Source of the DNA: Pseudoscleropodium purum
Taxonomy: Eukaryota > Streptophyta > Bryopsida > Hypnales > Brachytheciaceae
Direction: 5' to 3'
Assembly (NCBI GenBank): GCA_963969395.1
Contig: OZ017804.1
Location: forward strand, 806,001 to 870,000
Length of the DNA stretch: 64,000 bases
In this document: positions 1 through 13,560 of the stretch, piece by piece
How the letters are laid out: each line of letters begins with the position of its first letter
How positions within the stretch are numbered: position 1 is the first letter of the stretch
Position numbers and translations under genes: made by a program
Notes under the pieces: generated by a model
What the model saw: the letters and a program-made list of their open reading frames with translations, nothing else
What the model was told of the DNA's origin: nothing
Databases searched by the model: none

Positions 1-415
1 CTAAAACAATCACTTATTTTTTTCCCTTTTTTCAATGTGTACACTATTGATAAAGTCCTTTTGGAGGATTAACTTGTATTTTTAATGATGCTAGGTTCTT
101 GGGGTAGCACTTATTTATGCCAACAATGCATCACTTGCTTTAAAGTTCCTATCATACAAACAAAAACAATATGTAAAGATGGAAGAATTGGAATGAAACC
201 ATTTGGATGAGTGAAGAACAATTTCTAAGCATACAACAAAAGAAAAAAGAAGAGGAAAAAGATTTGAAAATAAAAAATAAAAAAAATAAAAAAATGTGGT
301 GCTAAAAAAACCCACCAAGAGTTGGAAACATATTAAGGTGATCAAATATTTTCTATCAAATATTTTTAATGATATATTTTCTATTTAAGAGTGACCCAAT
401 TCTCTTTTATACAAG

Positions 416-609
416 CACTATAAGAAACCTTTGTTTTAGATGATGGATTTTAGGTGACATCCAATGTAACAACCATGTTTTTATGTCAACGATAATGTCT
501 GCTATAATATCTCGATGTTATGGCAGACATTTTTATTGATGTAAAAACATATTTGTTACATTGGATGTCACCTAAATTTCATCATTTGAAACATGAGTTT
601 CTTACAATG
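416..609. repeat. CACTA-like miniature inverted-repeat element
   Basis: The two ends form a terminal inverted repeat of about 70 bp. The left arm begins CACTATAAGAAAC and the right arm, read on the other strand, begins CATTGTAAGAAAC. Both continue through a shared TTTAGGTGACATCCAATG stretch. The short centre has no coding capacity. The terminal bases match the CACTA start typical of En/Spm-type elements. I could not fix a clean 3-bp target duplication. Confidence 0.7.
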
Positions 610-1534
610 CCAAGTTCCAACAAGCCATCAAGGTTATTTGGAATAATAGACGCCCCTAGATTAAGCTTAAATTGTTTTTGTAGCTAGTTGACTCAAAGAC
701 CTCCTTGTTGCCACTTGAAGCTTAGTTATGAACTTCTCACCCTTTTGTCAATGTTTCAGACTTAAATATCCATGAGACCACAAAGCATTTGTTTTAGTCT
801 TATAAGATGGCAAAGAGAGTTTGGAGAGGATTCATACACATCTACCACATTTTCAGATAGATTGTCCAATCCTTCTAGAAAGAGGCCATCACCAACATTG
901 TTCTTGACTCCTTTAATCAAGTAGGCATGTATTTTCTAATCACCAACTTGTTCAATATCACTAACAACACGTTGAGATCGGTGATTCTTTCGTGAATATG
1001 GTATGTGCACATCAATTGATCTTCGACAATGAGAAATTCAACACTAATTAGATTTGTAGCCTAGCTTGGAAAAATATCATTTTAACAAGCATGGCCTACA
1101 AAATTGTATTTCCTCTTACTTCCACTATTGTTGCAATGATAGGCAAAACATTATTATTCAAAAGTTTCTCAACTCTTGGGACAAAAATGAGGTTTTGGGT
1201 TCCAAAAATTTCCACCATTCTAGGTGGTACATGACTCTTAGCCTCCTTCCCAAGTTCTCTTGTCCATAGGAATTTGATTGATTATTTTTTCTCCTTTTGT
1301 TTTTTTTAATGCCACCATCTCTTTCCCAAAAAGAAGAAGGCTAAATAAAAAAGTAAGGTTTCGAAATTACACAAAAAGAAAAAGGCTAGACACAAGCAAA
1401 AGAAGTTGGCGGAAGGAGTTATGCATTTTAAAAGAGTGGGTTAGTAAATATGGCTAGCATGTAGTTATAGGACACTATTGCAATCTCTCCAGGGTTATGT
1501 CTCTCATTATACTTTCATTTTCTTTGAAATGTGC

Positions 1535-1749
1535 CACTAGAAGAAACCTACATTTCATATGATGAGCCCTAATTTTCTTAAAAATTTTTTTGGTGATGTC
1601 CAATGCGACAAACCCATGTTTTATGTCAACATTGATGTTTGTTGAATGTTTTTGTTGGTATGAAAACATAGGTTTGTTGCATTAAACATCACCAAAAATT
1701 CATTTAAAAAAAATAGATCTCGTCACATAAAATGTATTGTTTCTTGGTG
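1535..1749. repeat. CACTA-like miniature inverted-repeat element
   Basis: This 215-bp element has arms of about 95 bp. The left end is CACTAGAAGAAAC and the right end read in reverse is CACCAAGAAAC. Both arms contain TTTTTGGTGATGT followed by a CAACAAACC-like stretch. It belongs to the same broad family as the elements at 416-609 and 4592-4806. It has no coding capacity. Confidence 0.7.
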
Positions 1750-3499
1750 TGATATTTAGCCCTTCATTGATGTTCTTCACTGACTCACATGTTGCATTGA
1801 TCATTTATTAAATCCAAAACTACTCTACGTTGATGCCATTGAATTGTTCTTTGTACGTCATTAGTTCTTTTTTTGAAGCCTTGATCTATTGTTTCTAGTG
1901 CTCATTTTGACTTGTTGCTTCTAATACCTACTTAATGCATACTAATGGCATTAATTTTCTAGGTGAGGAGCTAGTGTCTAGGTTTAGTTCATATTTGTTG
2001 GGATGCTACTTAGGATAAGACATTTGACCATATTTAAAGAAATCTAGCACTATGATTTGGCAAAAATTAGAAGATTGTTAGGCTTTACAATTTATCTGGA
2101 CAGATTGTTGTGGAGAAAGAGTATCAATAATGGATGATAAAATGAGCGTGGATGATTTAAGAGTTTTTTTTTTTGTTTGACCTATTTTAGTAGTGCTTTA
2201 GTTACCATCAACTCTCAAAATAGACTAGACCACTTTGTAGATTTATTGTTCTATGTCTTCCATTGTATCCTTTGTGCTCCAAACAGCTACAACTTTACCT
2301 CCACTTTTTTGTGTGCTTGTCTTATAAAGTGTCAAGTGGCCTTTTCATTTAAAGAAGGTACTTGGATTTACTTATATTACATATGTGACTTATATTTAAC
2401 ATGAACAAATATATCCATTACAAAAAATTTGAACCCTCTAGAAGGCCATTTCAATTTCATTTTTGTCCCTCTTTAGTGCAACTATAAAACAAATTAAAAA
2501 AATACATATATTTTTTGGGAGGGAAAAAATCAAAAATCAAAAATCAATTTTTGAAATTGCCAATTTGATGTTGCACTAGTAGTGCCCCATTAGATTCCTT
2601 GATTTCTTGAATTCTTTTTGCCATAATTGCATTATTGTTATGTAGACTTATGGCCTTTTATATGCCCAATTTTTTTTTTAATGTCAAAAAATAGAACCCC
2701 GCAAAATTTGTACAAGGAAAATTCACTTGGGTAGGTTTGTTTTGCAAATTGAATTAGAGTGCCAATCATGTGTTGGACATTGACTATACCCCAAATCTAG
2801 AATAGCTTGTTTTTTGAGCTTTAGTTGGCATGATGCAATGTGATAGGGTTATATGTGATAAATCAAAGGTCTAATCTATCTAGGGCTCTTAGATCAGCAA
2901 GTTACCAAAGTACAAGGATGGCAACATCAAGCAACTATCTATGGCGTTATTGGATTGAGCAACATGTTTGCATTTGCCATCACCAATCATGTCAAAGTTC
3001 ATATGCAATTGGACAAGGCTCTCTTCTCAACCAAGGTAACCACCTCTTTCAAATTCTTTCTTTTTGTACCAAGTGCATGTCTTCACATCCTTTGATCATT
3101 TGCAATAATTGATTTAAGGATTTTCTAACTTATTCTATAATGCCATGTTATCTTTTCAATGTAGATGGGTCAAGTTTTCTATTGGTGACAATGAGAGGGT
3201 TATAATGCTAAACCTCAAGCATTAGATACGAACAACATTCATAATTGTGTCTCACAACCATTTTACATTACATATAGGTTGAATTAAAAAAACCACATTT
3301 GTCAAAATATAGGGTCCTTTTTATTCATAGAAGGTGACTTTTCTATTAAACTATAAAATTTTACATGTAATGTAGAGTGCTTTGAATTCAAAAAAATAAT
3401 AATTTGAGAATCTAATTAGAACATATCTAGAATATATTTGAAATATACCTCATATATACCTCAAATATTTTAAGTAAGTGGTAGCTTCCATTTAATTCC

Positions 3500-4590
3500 C
3501 TCTTAACTCCTAAAGGATCAAGCTACGTTTTTTGGCAACATAGCGATTCTAGGCCCAAAAAATTTCATAACTTTTGACTACATTGTTAAAAAGTTATTAT
3601 ATGATATGTAGTTATTTTGATCAAGTAGGCAGTTTGGACAAATAAAAAATAATCACTTTTTTCACAAATAAAAATTTGAAATTAGTTTTCTAGATTTATA
3701 TATGCGTGGAAAGTTTTGAATCATTTCACATTGATCAATGAGTCAAAAGTTATGAGGAGTTTTAGTTTGTGGGTAGTTATGGATTCTCTACTTTAAAATA
3801 GACTCTCAAGTTGTTTATTTAATTCAATATTCAATATTTTTGGAAAAAAATAAAACCATAGGATGTACATTGCTTATTTCAACATTAAAACCATTGGAAT
3901 TAGTATTTTCAATTCCATAAATAAATTTTTAACAAATTAATATTTTGATTTATTCTCACTTCTTTCTATTTACTTATTTTTTCCTATATGTTCTAGAACT
4001 CCAAATGATCTGAAAATTTTTCAAGCATGCAACCAACTTAATTTGAAGAATGAATCCTAAGAGTTGCAACCATTTTGGACATTTTTTCATACAAATGTGA
4101 CCTTATGAAGTGCAACTGCCTGATTTTTCGCAAGGCCTAAAAAAAACTTTTTGTCAATTTAAATGCTAATATCTTGCAATCTACACGAATATTTACATCT
4201 TTTCAAATCATCGTACAACAAGATCCTATGGTTAGATGTGTCCCTATTTATTAATTTCAAATCTTGGTATTTGTCCTAAAAATGACAATTTTAGAGCATT
4301 AGAAGATTTTTGAGGGCATTGGAAACATTTAGGTTCCTCAACCTTGAAAATGCTGGGGATGCAACTAGAAATGCAGTCTGACATGGCCCAGACCATGCCA
4401 TGTCATTTCTAAAAAAAATAATGATTTTTTAAAAAAATTAAAAAAATTAAAAAAATTTCAATTTTTCTTCAATCTTTTTGAATTTTTTTTCCTGACACTT
4501 GGCCATTCCCTTTGCTTCAAAGGAATAGCAAGGGAAATATGCCCCAAATAGGTTGTTATTGCCTTCAAATCTCCCCTAATGCTTTTTTGG
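3500..4590 (+). repeat. Dispersed repeat, longest copy in window
   Basis: This segment is the most complete copy of a repeat found at four other places: 10170-10960 (-), 13271-13560 (-), 40690-41000 (-) and 61990-62130 (+). Shared blocks include the TTTCATAACTTTTGAC motif, the segment around ATGCTAATATCTTGCAA, CAACAAGATCCTA, and GGAATGGCCAA on the reverse strand. Motifs of the CATAACTTTT kind recur in non-coding parts of plant LTR retrotransposons, but no gag or pol coding is visible here. The class is therefore undetermined. Confidence 0.6.
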
Positions 4591-4591
4591 T

Positions 4592-4806
4592 CTCTATTAA
4601 AAACCTACGTTTTAGGTGACGAGCCTAGATTTTTGAAATAGATTTTTTTTGACATTTATATTGATATCTAGCTATTTTTATGTTTTTTATGATGTTCAGT
4701 GGATATTATTTTTGACATAAAACAACTAGATGTCAACATAGTTGTCAAAAAAAATCCATTTCAAAAAATCCAAGGTTGTAAAAAAAAACATGAGTTTCTT
4801 CTAGTG
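4592..4806. repeat. CACTA-like miniature inverted-repeat element
   Basis: This 215-bp element is the same length as the one at 1535-1749. The right end read in reverse begins CACTAGAAGAAAC, while the left end is degenerate (CTCTATTAAAAAC). Both arms share GGATTTTTTGAAAT-type and TTTTTTTGACA stretches. It abuts the end of the dispersed repeat at 3500-4590. Confidence 0.65.
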
Positions 4807-4904
4807 GGTGAAAACATAGTCAAAGAACTTTAGGGATTAATGCACATATTTACATTAGATGTATGTCAATCATTCCTCTAGTTTTTACAAACAATGCATC
4901 ATAC

Positions 4905-5465
4905 GGTGTTGTGATGTTTGGCTACTAATTTGGGATTTGAATTTGTAAAGTTTGCAAGTAGATGTGTTAAGTGAAGTGTGAATCATGACGTGTTGGAGGT
5001 GTATTATATGGTAAACATTAATGAATACATCAAGTGTTCTAAATGGAAGAAAGTATAATGCCCCAATGATCATGGGACCTTGACATAGTCGTTGGATGTA
5101 TGGTGATTGGTAAAGTGCACCATGACTGATGTTGAGTGCTGGGTTGGTTCTAGTTAGAATTTTGTGTTGGCCAGGTGGACCAACGTTAGTGGTAGTAAGG
5201 TTTATACTGCAACAAGCTTTGGTGCAAAAGGTGGTGCCATGGTGAAATTTGTGGGATTGTGGCACTTAAAAGTCCTCTTGTAATTTGGTGGAGTAAAGTA
5301 ATGGGGCCCAAGGGTAAGATGTAGTGAGTCTCTAAGACCTAAAATAAAAATATGCTATATGATTTGCATGATATTGTAATGTTTAATTGCTAGCTTGTGT
5401 GATTTGGATTTGCATAGTTAGCAAGTGGTTGTGCTAAAGTGAGATGTGGAATGTGATGTTGTAGA
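4905..5465. repeat. Diverged direct duplication
   Basis: A segment at about 4905-4995 recurs, diverged, at about 5372-5465. Both copies run through a TTTGxATTTG.A.AGTTxGCAAGT core and then a GTGATGT/TGACGTGTTG(T)AG tail. No coding function is apparent. Confidence 0.45.
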
Positions 5466-5490
5466 AATCTGTTACGTCTTGGAAAAAAAA

Positions 5491-6430
5491 CACTAGTAGA
5501 AAAGTAGTGATATGTAATCACTAAAACAATCACTCTGTGTCTTGAAGAATTAAAAAATGATTATAGGCCCCCAATTAGGCACAAAAACTAACTTTGCTCA
5601 TAGTGCAATCATTGCATAATGATTTAGTGGATCGGTGGATGGCAACATGATCAAAATCACAGCAAAAAAAAAGGCAATGAAGGGTTTCATGTAATGAATT
5701 TGTTGATTAGAAACTTGTGGCGTAGGCGTAGTCATCGGATAGTAATAAAACTATGATTGCCAAAAATACATGACTATAAATGATTGTATATTTTGAAGAC
5801 ACTATACAACGTGTAAATTTCAAATATTTTGTTTTTTTAAAATTAAAAGTAAAGGATTGAATCTTCAATTTGTCCCATACAATGATTGTGCATTCATTTT
5901 GCTAATGACTCTCTTGGTTCCTTGGAGTCATTTTGCAATTGGAATGATGGAGATGTGTGACTACAATGTCACTTTGGTTCACTTATTTGGAAGTCATTTC
6001 TTGCAAATCAATGCATGACACATAGTTGAGATAGTACATGCCAACAAATGGTCCTAAGTACCTAAATCTAGAGCATCAACCATATAAATAGCTTAGATCA
6101 TGCATGAATCAAATGAATAATTGACATGCAAGGATTAGATGGACGGATCAAATTGCTTCTTTCTTGAGTGGCTTAGATGGATGATTGGATGAAATCACAT
6201 CTCAACAACAAATGGATGGCTTAGATTTTAGGTTAATTGCCACATTTTAGGTCATCCATCTTTCTATTTTTGTGGCTTGTTGTCATGTAGTATATTGTAA
6301 TTGCATCTCATTTATTAGTTATTCATCAATCATTCATTGATAATTTTTTAGTGTAGTTGTAGAATAGCCATTGATTGGTCATTGTTTAGACATTATTTAG
6401 TCATAGAATACACTATAATGTGGTTGTTGT
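5491..6430. mobile_element. CACTA-like terminus with subterminal repeats
   Basis: CACTAGTAGAAAAGTAGTG at 5491 looks like an En/Spm (CACTA) terminal repeat. About 900 bp downstream is enriched for short reiterated motifs of the types AATGATTG, AGTCATTTTGCA and TGACTA on both strands. Such clustered motifs are the usual subterminal transposase-binding architecture of CACTA elements. I could not find the opposite terminus, and no transposase coding follows, so this is probably a truncated or non-autonomous copy. Confidence 0.45.
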
Positions 6431-9400
6431 AGATTATAGCTACAACCGTTGAATTTGAATGATGGAGATTTTGTCTCTTTTACTTGTAGTTAGGGTTTGG
6501 ATTAGCTACCACAAAAAATAATGATTTTAATATAGTTTCTTCATTCTTCTTTAATTATAAATATTTTATCATTTTTTCTTCTTACTTTTGCTCCAATTTT
6601 CCTAAGTGATGCTTTAGTTTACATTCATCTTTCTATTGTGTTGTTGTTTTGTTGTATTATTGTGTTATTGTTTTTTGTTTTTTTCTTGTTTCTATAGTCC
6701 CACTCAAATGACTAGAATCTTCCTGAGGATATATTTTTTTTAAATAGTACTATTAAGGATAAAAAATCTTAAGTGAAGAAACTAGACAAATAATATGAAT
6801 TCAAGGTATTTTTGTAACAATAAAAATTGTTGTTTAAATATCTTATTATTCTTATTTTTTTGCTTAAGAGACAATTTATCTTCCTAAGAAAACGTTCTAG
6901 AAATTCCACCCTCCCACTTTCATGAGGATAATGGAGAAAAAGAAATAGATTTGATGGATCTCATAGTATCAATATCTAACCAAGCATTAATACAATATAT
7001 ATTATGAGTAACTAGTCCTATTAAATCTCAATGATGTTTGTTTAAAAACAACATAATGAGATGGTTTAACTTTCTTTTTTACAAAATTTGCAATAAATTC
7101 ATCACCAACACTTTGCTTGGAAAATAATGAGAATGATCATAAGGAATTTTTTTTATCACTAAGTAATGGATTGATACTACCAATTTTTTTTCATCATCAT
7201 GTCTATAATCCTATTGTGGTTCTTTCAAAACTCAGTTGCAAGACTTGGGCTCATTACATATGAAGTACAGAGTAGTAAATATCACTACTTAGTATTTGAA
7301 CTATTATTGCTACAAGTTTTCATGATGATAGAAGTATCCTTGTTATTTTGGGTGTTATCTTGTATACAATTGGATTTTGGGCCTTTATTGTGTAGCTGGC
7401 TTTGTGTTTGGTCTGAGGCTCAACACAATGACAATTTGAGTGGAAATTTTTAACCAATATGACAACCTCTTCACGACCTAAAATAGAATGTGTTGTTGTT
7501 GCAAAATAAAGTTGTTTATTTTGATTTTTCAGTTGTTGATAAGAATAATCTATTGGAATAGAACTAATTAATGAAATTTTAGCTCATGATGACCAATGCC
7601 TGAAATTCACTAGGGACATATTCCAAATCTTGTATCTAGATTTTCATTAACTCCTTACAATTTGGAGTCTCCTTCTTTCAATCAATATTACATCCTAGGA
7701 CTTCTCTCTTTAAATTTTGGATTCCATTGAATTTCCTTTACACTAGCCCACTTAAGTGACCACCCCTTGTCGAGTGTGCTATATGACTAACTTTGGCATA
7801 ACTAGTACCACCACCATTCCAACCCCTCCAATCTATCATCAACTTCTACTCTAGCCACGACGAGGTGTGGTTCACATCTTGCTAAGGCACTATTTATCAT
7901 ACTTGCATAGCAACATCATTGTAGATGGAGTAAGATGTGCATGACTCTTTTGGTGATACTAGCAAGTTGATTTCTCTACTAGATTTGCATGGTGGTACAC
8001 CATTCTAGTAGAGGATGCAAAGAATGTATAACTCATTGGAGGGGGAGTGGTCGATGGTTAGGGCAAGGAGTTTGTAGTGGAGGCCAATGGGAGGAAGAAT
8101 GTGATGTTGAACTAAAATATTATGTGATAGGGGATTGTACAAGGGATGAGAGTTGGCTAAGGATGGTGGGATTTGTCAATTACAATAATGTACAACTATG
8201 TAGGTGTGGAATATCTTTCTTTAGGAGCTAGATTATTGTTGATAAGTTCTTGTTTTTTTACAAATCCCTTTGACTACCTTGTTTGTGAAATTCATGGAAT
8301 TGGAGTTTTTTTAATGTATCAGAATGGGGACATGAAAGTTTTGGAATTGAAGAGGAAAGGGCTTTGCATGTACAAAATGGGAAATAGCTAGAACTCTAAA
8401 GTTTAAGTAGGATTGGTTTTCAAATTCACTTTCAAATTCATGCAATTGGAGTTTTCTTTAGTATTGGAATTAGGAAGCTCCAAATGTTTGGACTAAAGGG
8501 AAGGAGAATTTGAATCTATAGAATGTGAAACAAAGATTTAAAAGCTTGGATTAATTTGGATATGAGGTTTTAGACTGGTGTTTGAAGGCTAAATCAAATT
8601 TTTGAAATGTGACTAGTCATTTCAATAAGCAATTAAATGGTGTAAGAGTCTCTTTCCATTTAGGAGATCACTATATATTTAATAATTTAGCTTGAAAGCA
8701 AAATAATCAACTACAAAGTTTTGACTAAGTTTCCACATTTTTTTGTCTCAATGTAAGTTATGATGGTGACTATGTGGTCATAGTTTTAGATCCTATGTCA
8801 TTAGTGGGAGTAAATATTGTTATTCATGATAAACATTTTGGTCTATATTCCAAAAATTTGTTTGTTCTACATGCTATGTCTTTAGAGCCTTTGAATGGGA
8901 AACTATTCATAATGGAGGACTTGATCCATATAGTGTGCTTGATCAATTTTTAGAGGTTAGTCTTCTAAAACTCTTTCTTAAGCACTTCTTTTGCTTGCTT
9001 GCACAACATGCTTGAAAATTATGGCATGGCATCTTTTGGAAAGAATCATTGTCAACTTCCTAGTAAATTAAGTGAAACAAAGTGAAAATAAAATTGTCCT
9101 GACAAGACAATGACTCATTGGTGTGAGGAGCTCTCACTTTACAAAATAAGTGGTCAAAATTTTCTTTTTTGTCAATTCAAATAATACTCAATAAAAGCTC
9201 AATAGAATGTTGTATGCCATTGTTCAATTAAAAGAGCACATTTTAAGACTTTTTTTGATAGATTTGAAGTTGTGTTTGTATTCATGGTCATAGTTGTATT
9301 GAATTTGCTAATACTTTCCAATTCTAACAATTATGTACACAAGCATTGGTGCATGAAAGCAGTAGCCATGTATGAAAGCCTTTGGGATTGGATTAAGCTT

Positions 9401-10169
9401 TGAACTCCATTGAGTTGAGTTTTACTACTACCATGAAGACCTAATTTAGGGAGATATTGCATATGTTTACATTGATGGAATTTATATCTATTTTTCTTGC
9501 ACAAGTTGGATAGTGATCATTGGATTAGTCTCCATTGAACCCTTATACACTTGTATTTTCTTTGTGTGTCTATACTAGCCAAATTTGTTTGACAAGGACT
9601 TCATAATTGGGTGTAGAAGACATTAGGAAGCCGTAATAAAAAAAAAACTGTGTTCTCAAATATGTACTCTATAACATTCTAGAATAGAGATTACTTGAAG
9701 TTTGCATTGAAGTTTGCAACACCGACACTTGTTTGTGATTTTATGAAAGGTAAATCAATATGATGGTTCACATGTTGCTATTTTTTTGCTATTCACATTA
9801 CTTGTTTGATTTAAAAGAAATTTCCTACAATTAGGATTCTCCATTTTCTAGTGGACTTCAACCTCTTGATTTGTTAGATGAATCCTTTTTCTTAAAAAAG
9901 AACCATCTTTATTCTCACCCAAATCTGCCTTCATTAAAAATGGAGCCTACCAAAATTTTATCTCGATTTGGATAAAAGTGTCAAGAAAAGTGTGCTTAAA
10001 TTATCTTTTAAAAAATGATGGTTTTATTCTATGGTCCTTTAATTCCAATTTGCAAAATTTTGGAATTATAAGAATCGTTATGTTTTTGATTTTTACCTCT
10101 AGTGAGAATTTGACATTTGCAAAATATTATTTTGATAGTTTCCATAAGATTATTATTTAGTTCATTTTT

Positions 10170-10960
10170 AATACAAGTATCAAATTTTAGAAAAAAAAAA
10201 AACCATTTTTGGATACATACAACCTTAGAATCTTATAATATTCTAGTTAAAAAAGATGTGAAAAAAATTTCAGAAATTTCCACCACTTAAATTACAAGAT
10301 ATTAGCATTTGAATTGCCAAAAATACTTTTGGGGGCGTTGCACAAAACATGGCAACTACACTTCACAAGGTCACATTTATATAAGAAATGTCCAAATGGT
10401 AGAGCTTCTTTGGATTTATTCTTCAAGGTAAGTTGGTTACATGCTTGAAAAATTTTAGATCATTTGGAATTGTACATCATATAGGAAAAAATAGTTCAAA
10501 ACACTAAAATTATAAGAATTTAATTATAGAATTGAAAAATGCCGATTCCAAATCTAGTGATGTTGTAATAAAAAATTTACATCCAATTTTTTTATTTATT
10601 TTTCAAAAATACTGAAAATTGAGTAAGATAAAGGACTTCAAAGTTTATTTTATAGTAGATAATCTATAACTATTGGCAAACAAAAAATCTTCACAAATTT
10701 TGACTTGTTGATCAAAATGGAGTGATTCAAAGCTTCATGTAAATGTAAATCTTGAAAACCAATTTCAAATTTTTATTTTCAAAAAAATTGATTTTTAAAG
10801 AATTTTTTTGAGTTGCCTAGTCTAGCTACCTGTTAAGCAATGAAAATTACATATCATACAATAAATTTTCAACTATATGGTCAAAAGTTATGAAAATTGC
10901 TGGGCCTTACAGATACTCTTCGGGCACATGTTGTGTAAAAATCTCAAAAGAAAAAATATC
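10170..10960 (-). repeat. Dispersed repeat, inverted copy
   Basis: Read on the minus strand this matches about 3520-4250. The order of shared blocks is preserved: the CATAACTTTTGACCA motif, AATTTTTCAAGCATG, the GTGACCTTGTGAAGTG block, and the segment around ATGCTAATATCTTG. A third copy at 40690-41000 aligns to its 10,520-10,920 part in the same orientation. Confidence 0.6.
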
Positions 10961-11028
10961 TGTTTATTTTAAGTTGCCAAAAATTGTAGTTTAGTGCTTC
11001 AGGGTTAAACTAACAATTTCATTCATTG

Positions 11029-11031
<3 letters not shown>

Positions 11032-11068
<37 letters not shown>
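11032..11068. repeat. (TA)n microsatellite
   Basis: An uninterrupted run of about 18 TA dinucleotides. A shorter TA/CA tract occurs near 39,097-39,120. Confidence 0.95.
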
Positions 11069-11071
<3 letters not shown>

Positions 11072-13117
11072 AAAATTAACATAAGCTTTTGATATTGTGC
11101 ACTAGAAGCTAATGTAGTGCTCAACATTCACTGTAGCACATATTGAGATAGAATTATTTATATTTTGGAGTTTCTTACTCTAAAAATGGACAACCAATAT
11201 TAAAATATCCATCCCCAAAATTAGCTAGGTCTTCTACTTTCTTTTAAGCATTTGTCCATTATAATCAAAAGATAGATAAAAAAAATATGAATTACCTTTG
11301 TAATACTAAGAATATTAGTTGGAGGCTTCAAATTTTGGTAGAAAAATCAAATGAGGGATTACTGGAAACATTGCCATACCACTAGCATGTCAATGTCTTT
11401 GCACAAAAATTCCTTATTGGGACATCCTCCATACAAGAATATATGTTATGTACAATTAATTATCAAACCAAATTGCAAAACTTTCATTTAACAACTAAAG
11501 GTACTACTATCCACCTCCCAGCACCTCCCTTACATCAATCATTTCCTAAATTCAATTCTCTCACAATCAAACAAAGACACAATTTTAATATTCAATATTT
11601 TCATGAAATTGCACCAAATGAAGAAGACTATTGTTCCATCTTGTAAGAAATCATCTTAGGTTTTCAAATGACTAAGCTTTTTCCTTCTTTGTTTTTGGTT
11701 GTCCAAAATTGCAATATTTACATGTGCTAGAAATCAATATGACCATGACAAATATGTAAGCCAATACCATTATTCAATAAATTGCACTTTGAAAGGATTT
11801 TGAAAGCACTTGGAACTATAATTTTGTAGGATTGTCAATTGACTTTTAATGGACTACTTTGTAGCAATTGAATTTTGAGGGAGCGAAAAATCCTAAACTA
11901 TGTGCAAAAGCTACTCATATATTGTGTTTCTATTATAAAATTGAACTATAAATTAATCCAATCATGCTCAAAATTAGATCAAACACTCTTGTTCTTTTTT
12001 TAGAACAATATCAAAAGATTGGTTTCTATGGATTGCACATTATGCAAGTTGCTTTTAGAAGTGATATGAAATTTTAACTACACAATCTAACTTCAAAACT
12101 ACAAAGAGTTGAAATTGAATAAAAATAAGGATGGAGTAATATGATCAAAGGACATTATATGTGATTGTTTAATTTTCAAGCTACCAAATTTTTTAATTTT
12201 ATACATAGAAAGGGCTCATGTCTAAGATCTCTTTAAGATGTCAACCCTAAACTTTCACATTGTTAAAACCCTAAATTCTTAGAAAACTAGAATTGTACTA
12301 ATACCAATAAATTATGCACAAGCATGATGAATTCCAAGCGTCCTTGTCGTAGGAATAAACTCATTAGGCTCCTAGATTGGGATCAATCTTCATCACTTAT
12401 CTATCTTCTTGCACACTAGATGGTTAGCTAACAAACTGGCAATTAGAACGTTAGGGAGAGAGATAAAATGAAGAAGAGAGAAAGATACCAAGCCATTAGA
12501 GCCATGAATGTATGAACTTCATGGAAATAAAAGAGTATGATTTCACTGAGTTAGAGTGGGGAATGTTGCTATAATCGATTTAGCCACGAGAGAAAAATTT
12601 GCATGTGATTAGTACCCTTTTGCTACTAATATGGTGCTACTACACTGAGCAATTCAAATGGAATCTATTGTGATGGTAATAGACAACAAGAAATTTGTAC
12701 AATTCAATGGAAATCAATGAAATACAATTCTTTAGAAATTGCATATCCTAAACAACTTATATACTTTTCCTAATCTTCACTTAGGATTTCAGTTCTATAA
12801 ATTCATTGAATTGTAGAAACTTTTACCAAATCCTAATTACTATGTACAAAAATTCCAAAACATTGTCCTCATGAAACTTCAAACTCATTTCACCAACATG
12901 CATAAGCAAATCAAAAGCTTCATCAAACCCATCCACTTCACTTTTCTATCTTTATCTTCTAAAATTTTCATTTCAAGGCTTTTAGGAGTTCTAGCAATTG
13001 ATTTCACTCTAAACAATTGTGACATCATTTGACACATGTCAAATAAAATACAAATTAGAAATATTCATGTTTGTGTCAATTAATAGGATCATTGGTACAA
13101 ATTTTACATTTTACAAA

Positions 13118-13270
13118 CACTACAAGAGAAAGGAGTATTTTAAGTATAATCCTAGTAGTATAGTCCTATAAGTAATGACCTTTTAAGAGATTTCTAGTAA
13201 AGTTTGCCTAAAAATTTCCTAAAAGTTCATTACTTATAGGACAATACTTAAAATAGCCTTTCATTAGAAG
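13118..13270. repeat. CACTA-like miniature inverted-repeat element
   Basis: The left arm starts CACTACAAGAGAAAGG and shares TATTTTAAGTAT and GTCCTATAAGTAATGA with the right arm read in reverse. The right boundary is blurred because it runs directly into the dispersed repeat at 13271. It is non-coding and not closely related in sequence to the elements at 416, 1535 and 4592. Confidence 0.6.
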
Positions 13271-13560
13271 GGATTTGAGGGCAACAATAACCAGTTTCAA
13301 GCCTGTTCCTTTCATTATTCCCCCTAGAGCAAAGGAATGGCCAAATGTTAGAAAATTTTCTTCAAATATTTTTTTTAATTCTTAAAATGCAACAAAAAGG
13401 GAAAATTATTTAAATTGACATAGCACTCTCTCGACCATATTAGATTGTGTCAATGACAATGTTCCCAACGTTTTCAGAGTTGGCAAACCCATAGTCTTAT
13501 AGAGTCCTTAAATCTCATGTAATGTCTCTTATAGTGACATGGGATTTTTTTTAGTCAAAT
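13271..13560 (-). repeat. Dispersed repeat, partial inverted copy
   Basis: On the minus strand this aligns with about 4290-4585. Shared blocks include the reverse-strand GGAATGGCCAA stretch and a CCCAxCxTTTTCAxxGTTG block. A CACTA-like element abuts the same end of this repeat as at 4592. Confidence 0.5.
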
